Below, in pieces: positions 50,516-62,300 of a stretch of DNA of 64,000 bases (position 1 is the stretch's first letter; the number at the start of each line of letters is the position of its first letter). A model generated the notes under the pieces. It worked only from the letters and a program-made list of their open reading frames with translations. It was not told where the DNA came from and did not search any database. The position numbers and the translations under genes were made by a program. Source of the DNA: Osmia lignaria lignaria (taxonomy: Eukaryota; Arthropoda; Insecta; Hymenoptera; Megachilidae); NCBI RefSeq assembly GCF_051020975.1, contig NC_135039.1, positions 9,274,692 through 9,338,691 on the forward strand. Reading direction: 5' to 3'.

Positions 50516-53500
50516 TTGTAAGAGTTGTGAACGGATCTGCGAGGAGCATTTCCAACGAACTGTTCGCAGGAGTCCCGGTGGTAGATACGTAGTAGCACTT
50601 CCGTTCAACGACAAGCTACCGCAACTTGGGGAGTCCAAATCCAGGGCACTGAAACGCCTGTTGGCTTTGGAACGCAGGCTGCAGCACGACCAAGGTTTAT
50701 CGCAACAATATCGGTCTGTACTGCAGGAATACCAGGACCTAGGACACATGTCAGAAATACGAGACACCGACGAAATCAGCGACGGGTATTATCTACCCCA
50801 TCACGGGGTCACGAAGACTTCCAGTGATACCACAAAGTTACGGGTGGTGTTCGACGGATCCGCTGCAACAACAACAGGCGTTTCGCTTAACGAGACGTTA
50901 CACGTTGGGCCGAAAGTTCAAGACAATTTATTATACATACTCATAAGGTTCCGAAGTCACCGGTATGTCTTGAATGGCGACATCGAAAAGATGTACAGAC
51001 AATTTCTGGTCCGCCCCGAGGACCGGAAATATCAGCGTATCCTCTGGCGTGATCCTGCGGGTAATTTGAAAACATACGCATTAAACACGGTTACCTTTGG
51101 ACTTTCCGCCGCTCCGTACTTGGCCATTCGCTGCCTCTCGCAATTGGCTCAAGACGAAGGACACCGATTTCCTGACGCCGCGCAGAATCTGGTAAGGGAC
51201 TTCTATGTGGATGACCTACTAACTGGAGCATCGACGGTGAAGGGAGCCCTGGCCTTGCGAGACCAAATGATCCAGTTACTAAATTCAGCCGGGCTACAAA
51301 TTCGACAATGGGCCTCGAATCACAAGCCACTCTTGCATGGATTACCCGAACAGGACATCAACAAGAGGCTTCACCTGGGGGAGTCCTCGACAATAAAAAC
51401 ACTAGGGGTTGTCTGGGATTCCACCGATGACACAATTCAGTATTCCGTGACCAATGTCACGCTCACAAAATCCGTTACCAAACGATCCATCAGTTCTGTC
51501 ATCGCACGAATTTACGACCCGTTGGGCCTGCTCGGACCAGTTATAATCGTCGCGAAGATTTTATTGCAGAAGATCTGGACAATGAAAATCGACTGGGACG
51601 AGTCGCTGCCAATGACCGTACACACGGAATGGATGCAGTATTGTAAACAATTGCCATTGTTAAATAACATTACGTTTCATAGGAACACACTCATCAACGA
51701 ACCAACATCCGTCGAACTACATGGCTTCTGTGATGCCAGCGAACGAGCATATGGGGCCTGCATCTACCTTCGATCAAGGAATGCCGATGGCCACTATCAG
51801 GTTGAACTCTTGCTGGCAAAATCTAAGGTGGCTCCGCTGAAAACCCAATCAATTCCACGATTGGAATTGTGCGGAGCGGTGCTCCTAACTTCATTAGCCA
51901 CAACAGCACAGAGGGCTCTACATATCACCATCAACCGCACCATCTATTGGACCGATTCCGCTATAGTATTACACTGGCTACGAACATCGCCACACCTACT
52001 TAAAACCTTTGTCGCGAATCGAGTCGCCGAAATCCAGAACAACACGGACGTCAACGACTGGCGACACGTCCCAACCGCAGACAACCCCGCAGACATCATC
52101 TCTAGAGGCCGATCACCTGAGGAATTCCTACAACCATCGATCTGGCACCATGGACCGAACTGGTTACAAGAAGAGGAAACACACTGGCCTTCCGGAAACA
52201 TACAATGTCCAAACGATCTTCCGGAACAGAGAACCGTCGTCTGCTTAACCACTACTCGTCCTGATGTCAATTTCATTGAACGATTTTCGTCATGGGGAAA
52301 ATTAATCAGGGTCATCGCATACTGCCTACGGTGGAAACGCAGTCACGCGGCAAAGGGAGCATTCACAGCTTCAGAATTAAGGTACGCCCATGATGTCATA
52401 ATCAAAACAATACAACGACTTCACTTCACTGAAGAAATGAAGAGGCTAATAACAGGCAACGGCCAGACATTAAAGGGCAGGCTTCAACGTTTAAATCCGT
52501 TCATTGACCGCGACGGACTTCTACGAGTCGGAGGCCGACTGAAGAATTCATTCATGCCGTTCAGTCAACGACATCCGATCATCCTGCCGAAGACCTGAGT
52601 CACTGCATTAATATTAGGAAATGAGCACCGTGCTCAATTGCATGCAGGTACTCAGGCCACCCTTTATGCGGTCAGACGACGCTGTTGGCCCATTGACGGC
52701 CGAAACCAAGTCTGGAAGGTCGTAAAGGCCTGCGTCCGCTGTTGCCGAGCACAACCGCCGCCGGTGGATTACATCATGGGTAACCTACCTGCAGCCAGGG
52801 TCACGGAATCTCGGCCATTCACCAATGTGGGAGTTGATTATTGCGGACCCTTCTTCATAAAAGAAAGAAAACATAGAAACCTCAATCGGGTTAAGGTTTA
52901 TGTTGCAGTTTTCGTCTGCCTCGCCGTAAAGGCGGTCCATTTGGAGCTCGTCAGCGAATTAACAACTGAGGCTTTCTTGGCGGCCCTCAGACGGTTTATC
53001 GCTAGAAGAGGATTTTGTACGGACCTGTATTCGGACAACGGTTCCAACTTCGTCGGGGCAAACAACGAGTTACGTGAACTGCGCTCACTACTACAATCTG
53101 ACGATCATCGCGAGAAGGTCACCACCTTTCTCGCAGAACGCGCAATCAACTGGAACTTCATCCCTCCATTGACACCTCACTTTGGAGGATTGTGGGAAGC
53201 TGCGGTGAAGTCATTCAAATATCATTTGAAGCGCGTTGCAGGAACCGAATTGTTCACCTTTGAAAACTTCAACACCCTAATTATTGAAATTGAATCCATA
53301 TTGAACTCTCGTCCACTCACTCCAATTTCATCAGATCCAAACGACCTCCTGGTTCTCACACCTGCTCATTTCTTGATCGGTGACTCTTTGACCAGTTTGC
53401 GGGAGAGAAATTTCAGAGACACTCCATCGAACCGCCTGTCCAGTTGGCAACACGTCCAGAAGGTGAAGCAACACTTCTGGACCAGATGGCACCGAGAGTG

Positions 53501-53765
53501 TCTCAACGAGTTGACCACCCGCAGCAAATGGACAACAGGAGGCCACGCAATAAGGGAAGGTACCATCGTGCTGCTCAGGGAGGACAACATTCCCTCTCTG
53601 CACTGGCCACTGGGCCGAGTCGTCAAGGTCCATTCCGGTTCCGACGGCATCATTCGAGCCGCCACCATAAAAACGGCCAAAGGTACGCTAGATCGAAGCG
53701 TAAAACGACTCGTTCCCTTGCCCGTCCAGACAGACCAGGATGAGCAGATTATGGACTCTCATTAA
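50516..53765 (+). pseudogene. pol: BEL/Pao element B pol (RT, RNase H, integrase) with one nonsense codon
   Basis: One frame runs about 1083 codons and is interrupted only by a TGA at 52596-52598. RT has LRVVFDGSA, LNGDIEKMYRQF and active site FYVDDLLTG. The RNase H region has LHGFCDASERAYGA and YWTDSAIVLHWL. Integrase after the stop has a zinc-finger-like region, GVDYCGPFF (D67 counting from 52638), YSDNGSNF (D133) and FGGLWEAAVK (E187), then a typical BEL C-terminus. It lacks LTR, gag and protease at its 5' side: the sequence starts mid-pol at about 50520, so it is 5'-truncated and joined to element A gag. Confidence 0.9.
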
Positions 53766-53929
53766 TAACTTTAATTTAATTTAATGTAACTATACGTAGA
53801 TCATAAGTTCCTTTTTAACTACTTGGGTCATAATTGTACTAGCCATTCTTAGACCATTAAACCTATACCACTATACGAATTCAGACATCTACACGTACAC
53901 TATCATCATTTGATCGATGCCCTCTCAAC

Positions 53930-53939
53930 GGGGGGAGGA
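53930..53939 (+). promoter_or_regulatory. Poly-purine tract of BEL element B
   Basis: GGGGGGAGGA immediately precedes the TGTTTCG start of the 3' LTR, the usual layout for plus-strand priming. Confidence 0.75.
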
Positions 53940-55035
53940 TGTTTCGAAGCACCGCGAATTTATAATTACAACCGTCAATACACAATAGCAATCATTGTCA
54001 ATCAACAACCATCAGGTCTTCTTATCGACGGTAACAAACACACTGCAATTAAACTGAAGCCTGTTCAATACATTCAGCCTACCTGGCAAGGACTAATCAA
54101 CAAAGGAACGAATAACCAACCGTTTATTATACGAATTTAGAAGTACGATCCTTCACGTTCAATAATAAAACTCACAATTACTAGGAAACATACTAAACTG
54201 GTCGGAGTCATAGTTTGTCACGTATTGAAGCAATTACTATTCAAGAGTTCGGAATTTCCAAACAATAAATAGAATTTCTAAGGACAAGGTTCTAAAAATC
54301 AGGACGTTTATTTTAGAATCCATATTGTCCACAAAACTCGCGACAAGCAGTTTACAATCTTTTACGGGTGCCTTCACCTTTCTACAGTTATCCAGCTGGA
54401 CAAAACGAACGCCTAAACCTTTTGTCAGATTAATTCCGCAAAACGTCAAACTTTCACTCCGAGTCATAAACAGGACCCCCTGTGATGCACAAATCAACCA
54501 AGTCAAACAAAACCCTAAGGGGTCCCAAACCATCTAAGCTGCATACTCAGGCACCAACGGTCACTTGACCATATACCTCTAAGATACAACCCAAACGTAA
54601 GGGTCTTGAGCCGTCTGTCGCTCACGCCTGGGTCACTGCCGGTTCGGGTCATAAACTTTGGCGAGTTCCACGTGCATCACAGCCTGCTGGGTTTTCCGGT
54701 AGCTTACATGGGAAATGTCCTGCGAGCTGATTTGCTGAACAGTTCAGCCTATCGCCAATAGCTAAACTCAAAACGTTTACTAATTGGCCCTTTTGGTCAA
54801 CGCCTATCTCGTCGGACTACCTCTCTGCGGCTTCTTGCTGGACGTTTTTGACACGGACATTCATTCGATCACGAGTCTTCAAATAGTTCACTCAGCTCCA
54901 ACGTTTAGAGTCACTTGTCATTTGCAAGCCGTGAGAAAATAAATTAAAACTTCGAGTCATCGGGATTTTTCAACTCTCCGACCAGTGGAGTGTATTCCAA
55001 CACGCATCGTACCGCTTGTTTCACAACACCAGACA
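53940..55035 (+). repeat. 3' LTR of BEL element B
   Basis: It starts TGTTTCGAAGCACC after the poly-purine tract and is non-coding. The end is placed at ...CCAGACA near 55035 on the basis of a CA terminus; there is no second LTR to confirm it. Confidence 0.5.
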
Positions 55036-55127
55036 ATTGTATAAGACTCTTAGTAATATAATATCATATTTAATCTAGATATAATCATTTATTACCCTTA
55101 ATATTATAATAGATCTTAAGGAGGTAC

Positions 55128-56587
55128 AAAGGGTATAGCAGGATAAGATGGTCAAAAGTGCCCTTGAGCCGAATTTGCTTCGCAATGCACCATTCGATAG
55201 CATATCCCAAAAAACCATGGTACACCAAGTTTCAACCCTGTACCTCAACCGGGAGGGTAGTTACAGGGTAAGAAAGAAAAAGTAGTTTTTGCCATATTTT
55301 CCCTATTTAATGGCATTCAAAAAATCTGAAAAAATTCTAGAATATTCTAGCCATGTTTCTTTATGATTGTGAATTTTCTCAGATTTTTCGGTTGCAAATC
55401 CTAGGCGTGAAAAATCAAAAACGCAAAAAAAAGTCGAAAAATAGAGATTTCGGGTAGAAGCTTTCGAGACACTAGATTTTTACTTTTACAGTAGTTAGAT
55501 ATTAGCATGACTGGTGTCCTCAATTTTTTTCAGATTTTTCATTCTGGTGCGTCAAACCGAAAAAACAACCGACTCTTTGGCTATATGTACAATTAAGGTA
55601 AAATATACATATCTGTATTGATTTCAATATCCATCATAAACCAACAACCACACAACTTTTCAATTAACAAAATATTGGGAGCTATCCGTAATTAGAACAG
55701 TACGAAATCAGAAAATCGGTAGTGCACCACTTATTTTTATGTATACTTAATAATAAAATATTTCAAAATTATTTTCATACGTTATTAAATGATTATTGTG
55801 TATTCTTATGTGATTAATAATTTAAAAAAAAATTGTTTTATGACAAAAAATAGAATTGTACATTCATGGGGCGCGAACTCGTGACAAAAAAGTTTCCAGC
55901 GGTTCCATAGTCGGACACCTTACCGACTTATCCATCGGTGACGTTGAAAAAGTTTCTAATATTTTAGAGGATAAGGTGCGTAATTTTCAATTATTTATAA
56001 TAACTTCACTCTCTCCATTCAGATTTTACTGCATCCAGTGCAAAAATGTTCGAAATCACATAATGCACTAAGTGTGTAAAGGAAATGTAGAAATTGAAAG
56101 TATTTCTCATGTTATCGCACGAAATATGTCGAAAATATCGGTTTTTGATTTTTTTCGGTTTGACGCACCAGAATGAAAAATCTGAAAAAAATTGAGGACA
56201 CCAGTCATGCTAATATCTAACTACTGTAAAAGTAAAAATCTAGTGTCTCGAAAGCTTCTACCCGAAATCTCTATTTTTCGACTTTTTTTTGCGTTTTTGA
56301 TTTTTCACGCCTAGGATTTGCAACCGAAAAATCTGAGAAAATTCACAATCATAAAGAAACATGGCTAGAATATTCTAGAATTTTTTCAGATTTTTTGAAT
56401 GCCATTAAATAGGGAAAATATGGCAAAAACTACTTTTTCTTTCTTACCCTGTAACTACCCTCCCGGTTGAGGTACAGGGTTGAAACTTGGTGTACCATGG
56501 TTTTTTGGGATATGCTATCGAATGGTGCATTGCGAAGCAAATTCGGCTCAAGGGCACTTTTGACCATCTTATCCTGCTATACCCTTT
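55128..56587. mobile_element. Palindromic element with two identical arms of about 438 bp
   Basis: The arms 55128-55566 and 56150-56587 appear to be exact reverse complements from AAAGGGTATAGCAGG to CCTGCTATACCCTTT. The roughly 580-bp centre is AT-rich and has no convincing ORF. A target duplication is not evident. The element abuts the pol of BEL element A at its right. Identical arms imply very recent origin or arm-to-arm conversion. Superfamily unassigned. Confidence 0.75.
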
Positions 56588-56599
56588 CGTGGTGGTGTC

Positions 56600-58106
56600 A
56601 ATCGGTGACGAAACAATATCGATTATCATCGCGAACGCGTACTAAAAAACAGCCTTCAGTCTACAATAAAGAAGCTACAGTTGGACGGAAAATTTGAAGC
56701 GGACGACACAGTTTTTGAGCAGTGGGTAGAAAAAGGAATCGTCGAATACGTGACCAAGGAAGAAGAGGAACAATGGGGGCATTATTTGCCGCACCGTGCC
56801 GTCATCAAGGAGGGAAGTACAACAGTGGTTAGGCCCGTTTTCGACGCATCAGCCAGGGAAGGGCAGTTCTCCTCATTAAATGAATGTCTACAAAAGGGTT
56901 CCAATCTCATCGAGCTGGTAACGTCAATTTTACTGCGCTTCAGACAAGGTAGCATTGGGGTAGTTTCAGACATAAAGAAAGCGTTCCTACAAATAAGTTT
57001 ACGGCTTAAGGATAGAGATTTTTTGCGTTTTCTATGAGTAGACAAGGAAGGAAAAACGGTAATATTAAGGCATTGTAGAGTAGTTTTTGGTGTCTCCTGT
57101 AGTCCGTTTATTCTCGGAGCGGTTATCAATATGCATTTGGAGAAAATCATCAAATCGATTGAAAATGGTTCAAATGTTTTACTTGATCGCGAAAATATTG
57201 TGAAACTTTCTAGAAGTTATTATGTCGATAATTGTGTAACGAGTCTGAATTCGATAGATCATTTGAATATGTTCATAGTGGATTCAAGAAAAGCGATGGA
57301 ATTAGCTAATTTCGATCTCCGTGGGTGGGAGTACAACGGAGTAGTAGATGCTGATTTTGAAAAGGTTACGAAACGGAGTATTTTGTCTTTATCACATAAA
57401 TTATTTGACCCGTTGGGATTTATTTGCCCGGTGATGCTCGCGCCGAGACTGATGCTACAAGAAACATGGGCGAAAAAGTTATCGTGGGATGAGGAAGTTA
57501 GTAGCGATATTAAAAGTAAATTTATTAAATGGAGTCGCGAAATGGAAAATTTAAATGAAGTCCGTGTACAACGATGCTTGCTAAGAAGGGTTAATGATGC
57601 AGATAGAGTTACGTTGCACACCTTTTGTGATGCTAGTAAGGTAGCCTATGCCGCGGTAGTATTTATTCGTATTGAGCGTGATTCAAGTGTTGCCGTTAGT
57701 TTTGTTGAAGCGAAGAATCGGGTAGTCCCGATAAAAGGGGAAAACGGTAATTCGCGTCATAGTATTCCGCGATTCGAGTTATTAGCGACAACGATATGTG
57801 TCCGATTAACAGACACGATTATAAAAGCGTTCAATTTTAAAGATATTGATGTTTTTTACTGGACCGACTCGTCATTCGTATCAGTCTGGATTAAGTGACA
57901 ATGCAATTGGGCGACTTTTGTTTGGAACCGGGTTGTAGAAATAAGGAAATTGTCAAATCCGAATCAGTGGAGACACGTGTCCGGGCAGTTTAACCCTGCA
58001 GATTTACCGTCTAGGGGTTGTACGGTCAGCCAGCTTTTGTCATCGAAATGGTGGGAGGGTCCCGATTGGCTGCGGTTACCTATGGAAGGCTGGCCCAGCG
58101 AAGACA
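56600..58106 (+). pseudogene. pol: BEL/Pao element A pol (RT and RNase H part), interrupted
   Basis: RT begins near 56680 (VEKGIVEYV, YLPHRAVIKE, VVRPVFDASA). The active site reads SYYVDNCVTS, the YVDN variant of BEL-type RTs. RNase H follows with LHTFCDASKVAYAAV and YWTDSSFVSVW, then QWRHVSGQFNPADLPSRG. In-frame TGA codons interrupt it at 57035-57037 and 57896-57898. The gene is cut at 58106 by the Gypsy element and resumes at 63838. Confidence 0.85.
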
Positions 58107-58534
58107 TGTTAGATATAATGTTCGCGAGGCGTGTTCGATCACGGTTCTGGGATAAGTGCCATGCCGTTCCTCATGGTCCTCCTACCAGAAGATGCAAGAT
58201 CTTCCCCACTCTGTGGCCAGATCCTTCTAGAACACCCTTATCTTTTTACACGTGCCATGCAGCACCATGACTTCGGGTCATCGGCCACACGCGCGTTCCT
58301 TCGAGGATCGGCGATCGAACTCTCTATCGCCGTTCCATAAACAAAACATCCGCGACTCTTAGAATTCGTCGCACTTCAAGTATCAACTACCGCCGGCCTA
58401 AGTCCGATGACAGACGTATGGCTCGGGGTGTCGATAGCTTAAAGAATCCTGAGAAATCTTTGAAAAGCAGGTCAAAGCCCCAAATGCAATGACCCTGCCT
58501 CGTGTCAACCTTTGCACACGTGCTGACGCTAACA
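58107..58534 (-). repeat. 3' LTR of the Gypsy element
   Basis: 428 bp with perfect 6-bp inverted ends TGTTAG/CTAACA. It differs from 63406-63833 at three sites (transitions near 58375, 58390 and 58486). Confidence 0.95.
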
Positions 58535-59387
58535 CGGCCAAACTGACCTGCTTCGCGCTCTCGAGAAGCATCCTTACCCATCACTTAACTCAAGATATCC
58601 CTGGAGTCGTATTTCATCCAACAACCTTCAATTCCAGTAGCAAGGCCCTTCGTTTTCACAGCACGAAAGGAAGAACAATTCCCAATTTAGATAATTCTCC
58701 CAAACATGTCATATTGTAACGATACTCGCAAGTACGCCACACCAACGGACAACACTTACCAGTGTCACCGCATATTCACAGGCACACAGCCATATCAGAC
58801 GTGCACACAGCACCAAACGTCATAGCGTTCCACAGCAACGATACTTACAAGCATCTTGCTTAACAAATCCGAACTGCAACATTTTTTTTTTTTTTTCGAG
58901 ACCGTAACGTCTCCTCTTTAGCCTGAATTGTGTACCTTTCAAACGCCGTCCTTCAAATACTTCACCAAGTCCGTGACCGTATGTCACCCAAAGTGTAGTT
59001 TTACTTCGAACCCCTAGCGGTACTCTATTCCGCACACAATCCACTGTTTCATCGAGATTATAACGTTCTCTATTCCGCGCAATTCGTGTACCGTTCAAAC
59101 GTTGTCTTTCGAAGGATAACATATCAAGTCCGTGGTTTTATTGTCACCCATGATAGAGGTCTCCTTCGAATCCACAACGTTGCTCTATTCTGTACACGAT
59201 ATTGTCATCTTTCATACGTTATTCTCAAACATATTCATACTGTAACATGACGGACAGGTTGATAACCGTTCAACTGCATAGCAGCAATAAATCAGAGACA
59301 AATTATATGTACGTTACTTTTAATTGCCTGTAAAACAGTAATACAAAAATAATACGACCAATAGAACGCCGCACATTATATAATCCG
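58535..59387 (-). other. 3' untranslated region of the Gypsy element
   Basis: About 850 bp lie between the ORF stop and the 3' LTR, with no second ORF. It contains an A-rich run on the minus strand (58881-58896) and a roughly 156-bp diverged tandem repeat. No clear poly-purine tract is adjacent to the LTR: the bases next to 58534 read GGTCAGTTTGGCCG on the minus strand. Confidence 0.6.
58898..59240 (-). repeat. 156-bp diverged tandem repeat, about 2.2 copies
   Basis: The phrases GAGACCGTAACGT... (58898) and GAGATTATAACGT... (59054) start comparable units sharing 'CTCTATTC', 'GTGTACC' and 'CAAGTCCGTG' blocks in the same order. A partial third unit begins near 59200. Confidence 0.55.
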
Positions 59388-62300
59388 CTAACACGGCTCA
59401 TCTCCACTGTCGCTCTCGTCATTTAAACCTTCATTCCTATCGGTATCACCTGACCACTCGCCTTTCCATAATCTCAGACGGTCCTTGGGCACCGTTTGCG
59501 GTCTTCCGGTTTTTCCAACTATCTCGTATCGGTCATTAGCTAAAATTTTGGATACTACAAATGGCCCTACATACTTAAGTTCCAATTTCGCACGTCTTAA
59601 ATCGGCTGGTTTTACAAAAACCGTATCACCCTCTTTATAAACTACGTTTACTCTGCGCTTCTTATCGAATCTACTATTCTGTTTTTGAGCATTTTCGGTC
59701 AACCTTTCTGATGCTAATTCTCTATCTTTAATAACGTCAATTGGATCATTCGTATCCGGCAATTCAGTTTCGGCAAGATCGGCGGTAGCTGTGCTTCGCT
59801 CTACGCCAAACAATAAACGATACGGAGAGAACCCTGTTGTTTTCTGAACGGTTGTATTCAAAGAAATCATTAATTTAGCTAATTTGTTCGGCCATTCTGA
59901 AATTTTATTTATTTCCGCGGTAAGCAAGTTTATTACCGTCGAAACATACCGTTCGGCCTGCCCGTTAGCACGAGGTGTTCCTGTAGCAATAAAGTGCAAG
60001 TCAATTCCATGTTTCTTAATAAATTGAACCAATGGTTTGAATGTAAAGTTAGTTGCTCGATCCATTACAACGACTCTAGGTGTACCAAATAACGTTAAGC
60101 GTTCTTTAAATACTTGTAGCATTTCTGGACCGGATAATGATTTTAATGGAACGAGTTGCACATATTTTGTAAAAGCATCTACGATGACTAGAATATGTTG
60201 GTATCCGTCTTTCGACCGTTCAAATGGTCCTACACAATCACAGTGTATCATATAAAAGGGTATTGCTTTTTTGTTAATTGAATGCAACAGTCCTTGCTTC
60301 GGACCTGTGTGCCGTTTCGATACAATACAAGTAATACAGTGTTCAATGTACTTATTTACAAACTTGCGCATCTTTGGAAACCAATATTTCTGCATTATAC
60401 GATCGTACGTTTTTTCAGGACCTACATGACAATTTTCGTCATGGTATAAACGCAATAAACTGATTCTACTGCCTTTTGGGACAAAACTACGATATACTGT
60501 TCGCCCGGATTCTCTTTGTATTTTTCTACACAAAATACCTTGTCGAATTTCGAAATCGCTACTCACAGTATCGTTCGTTTCTATACGTTCTATAATAGAT
60601 TTTGTTTCCTCATCTTTTCGCTGAGCGACTTCTAACCATGAGCCTTCACAAATAGTGTTAACACGGTAGTCTTTAGGCGGATTTCGGCTTAAATAGTCCA
60701 CGTGTTCTACATATTTCCCTTTACGGTATTCTATTTCAAAATTAAAATCTTGCAAAAAGATCCACCATCTTGCGACACGCGGTAACAAATCCTTTTTTGT
60801 ACTCGTAGCTTTTATAGTATTACAATCCGTTATGATTTTGAATTTAATGCCCAACAGATATACGCGGAAGTGCCTCAGCGCGTTTACAATTGCAAGCGTC
60901 TCCAACTCATAGGAGTGATAACGAGACTCCTCCGATGTTGTACATCGGCTAAAATATGCTACTACCCTTGAATCACCGTCTACCTTTTGAAAAAGTATGG
61001 CCCCATAACCGATTGCACTTGCATCCGTGTGCAATTCCGTTTCTCTTTCGGGGTTAAAGATTACGAGCAGAGGATTCGAACTTAATTTCTCGAGAATGTA
61101 ATGCCGTGCCTTCTCTTGTTCTTCAGCCCAATGCCATTGTTCGTTTTTCTTTGTCAGCTTAGTAATACATGCCGTTCGTACAGTGAATTCAGGAACAAAC
61201 TTTCGGAAATAGCTAGCTAAACCCATAAATTGCCTAACTTGTTTTATGTTGCATGGTACGGGCGACTCTAACAAAGCTCGAACTTTGTCTTTCCCTGGCC
61301 TAATACCCTCAGCAGAGACTTCCCTACCCAGATATTCAATCGTCTTTTGGAAAAATTTACATTTCTCGATGTTTATAGAGAACCCCGCGGTATCAAGTGC
61401 TTGCAATACTATTTCTAGGTATTTTAATCCTTCCTCTATTGTTCGCGACGGAATAAGAACGTCGTCAATGTACACTAAAGCTATCTTATTTCGTAAAGTT
61501 CCTAAAGCTGTGTTTATGGCTCTCTGAAAGACGGCGGGTGCGTTGGCCAGCCCAAATGGCATTCGTAGAAATTCGTAGTGACCATCTGGAGTCACAAAGG
61601 CCGCCTTTTCTATGGAATCTTCGGCAATAGAAATCTGGTAAAAGCCAGATGTCATATCTAATATCGTGTAATATTTTCCCCGGCCCAAACGATCAAGCTG
61701 GTCTTCTATCAAAGGTAATGGGTACCGATCCTTGACGGTAATTCTATTAAGGGCACGGAAATCGACACACATGCGGTCTTTACCATTCTTTTTCTTTACA
61801 AGGATTATAGGGCTTGCAAACGGCGAAGCACTTTCGCGTATTATATTATTCGCTAATAAATCGTCAATTATCTCTCGTACCTTTTCGCGCTCAGAAATAG
61901 ACAAACGGTAAGGGTGATAATTAATTACCTTGTCTTCCTTGAGTTTGATTTTTAATTCGCCTGTACTCACGCATCGTACTTTGTTGCCTGACGTAATCAT
62001 ATGGTTGTATCGGTCTAGCAGCTTTTCCACTTCTCCGCGTACCCCAACGTCGCCGACATCACAGGTGAAACACTGCGGTGTTGAGTCTTCTTGAATTCCT
62101 TGCGGGACCAGCGAACACCGTTGTAATTTCGTCTCCCCTTCGGAATTTGTTAAAATTTGGATGCCCTGCGTCACAATGTTTTTCCCAATTATGACATCAT
62201 AGGTCATAGTGTCTTCAGAAACCACGAGGAGATCGAGTTCAGCGGTCACTTCTTCGGTCTGGATCACAGCGGTTGTTTGGCCAACGGTGGTCACAGCGGA

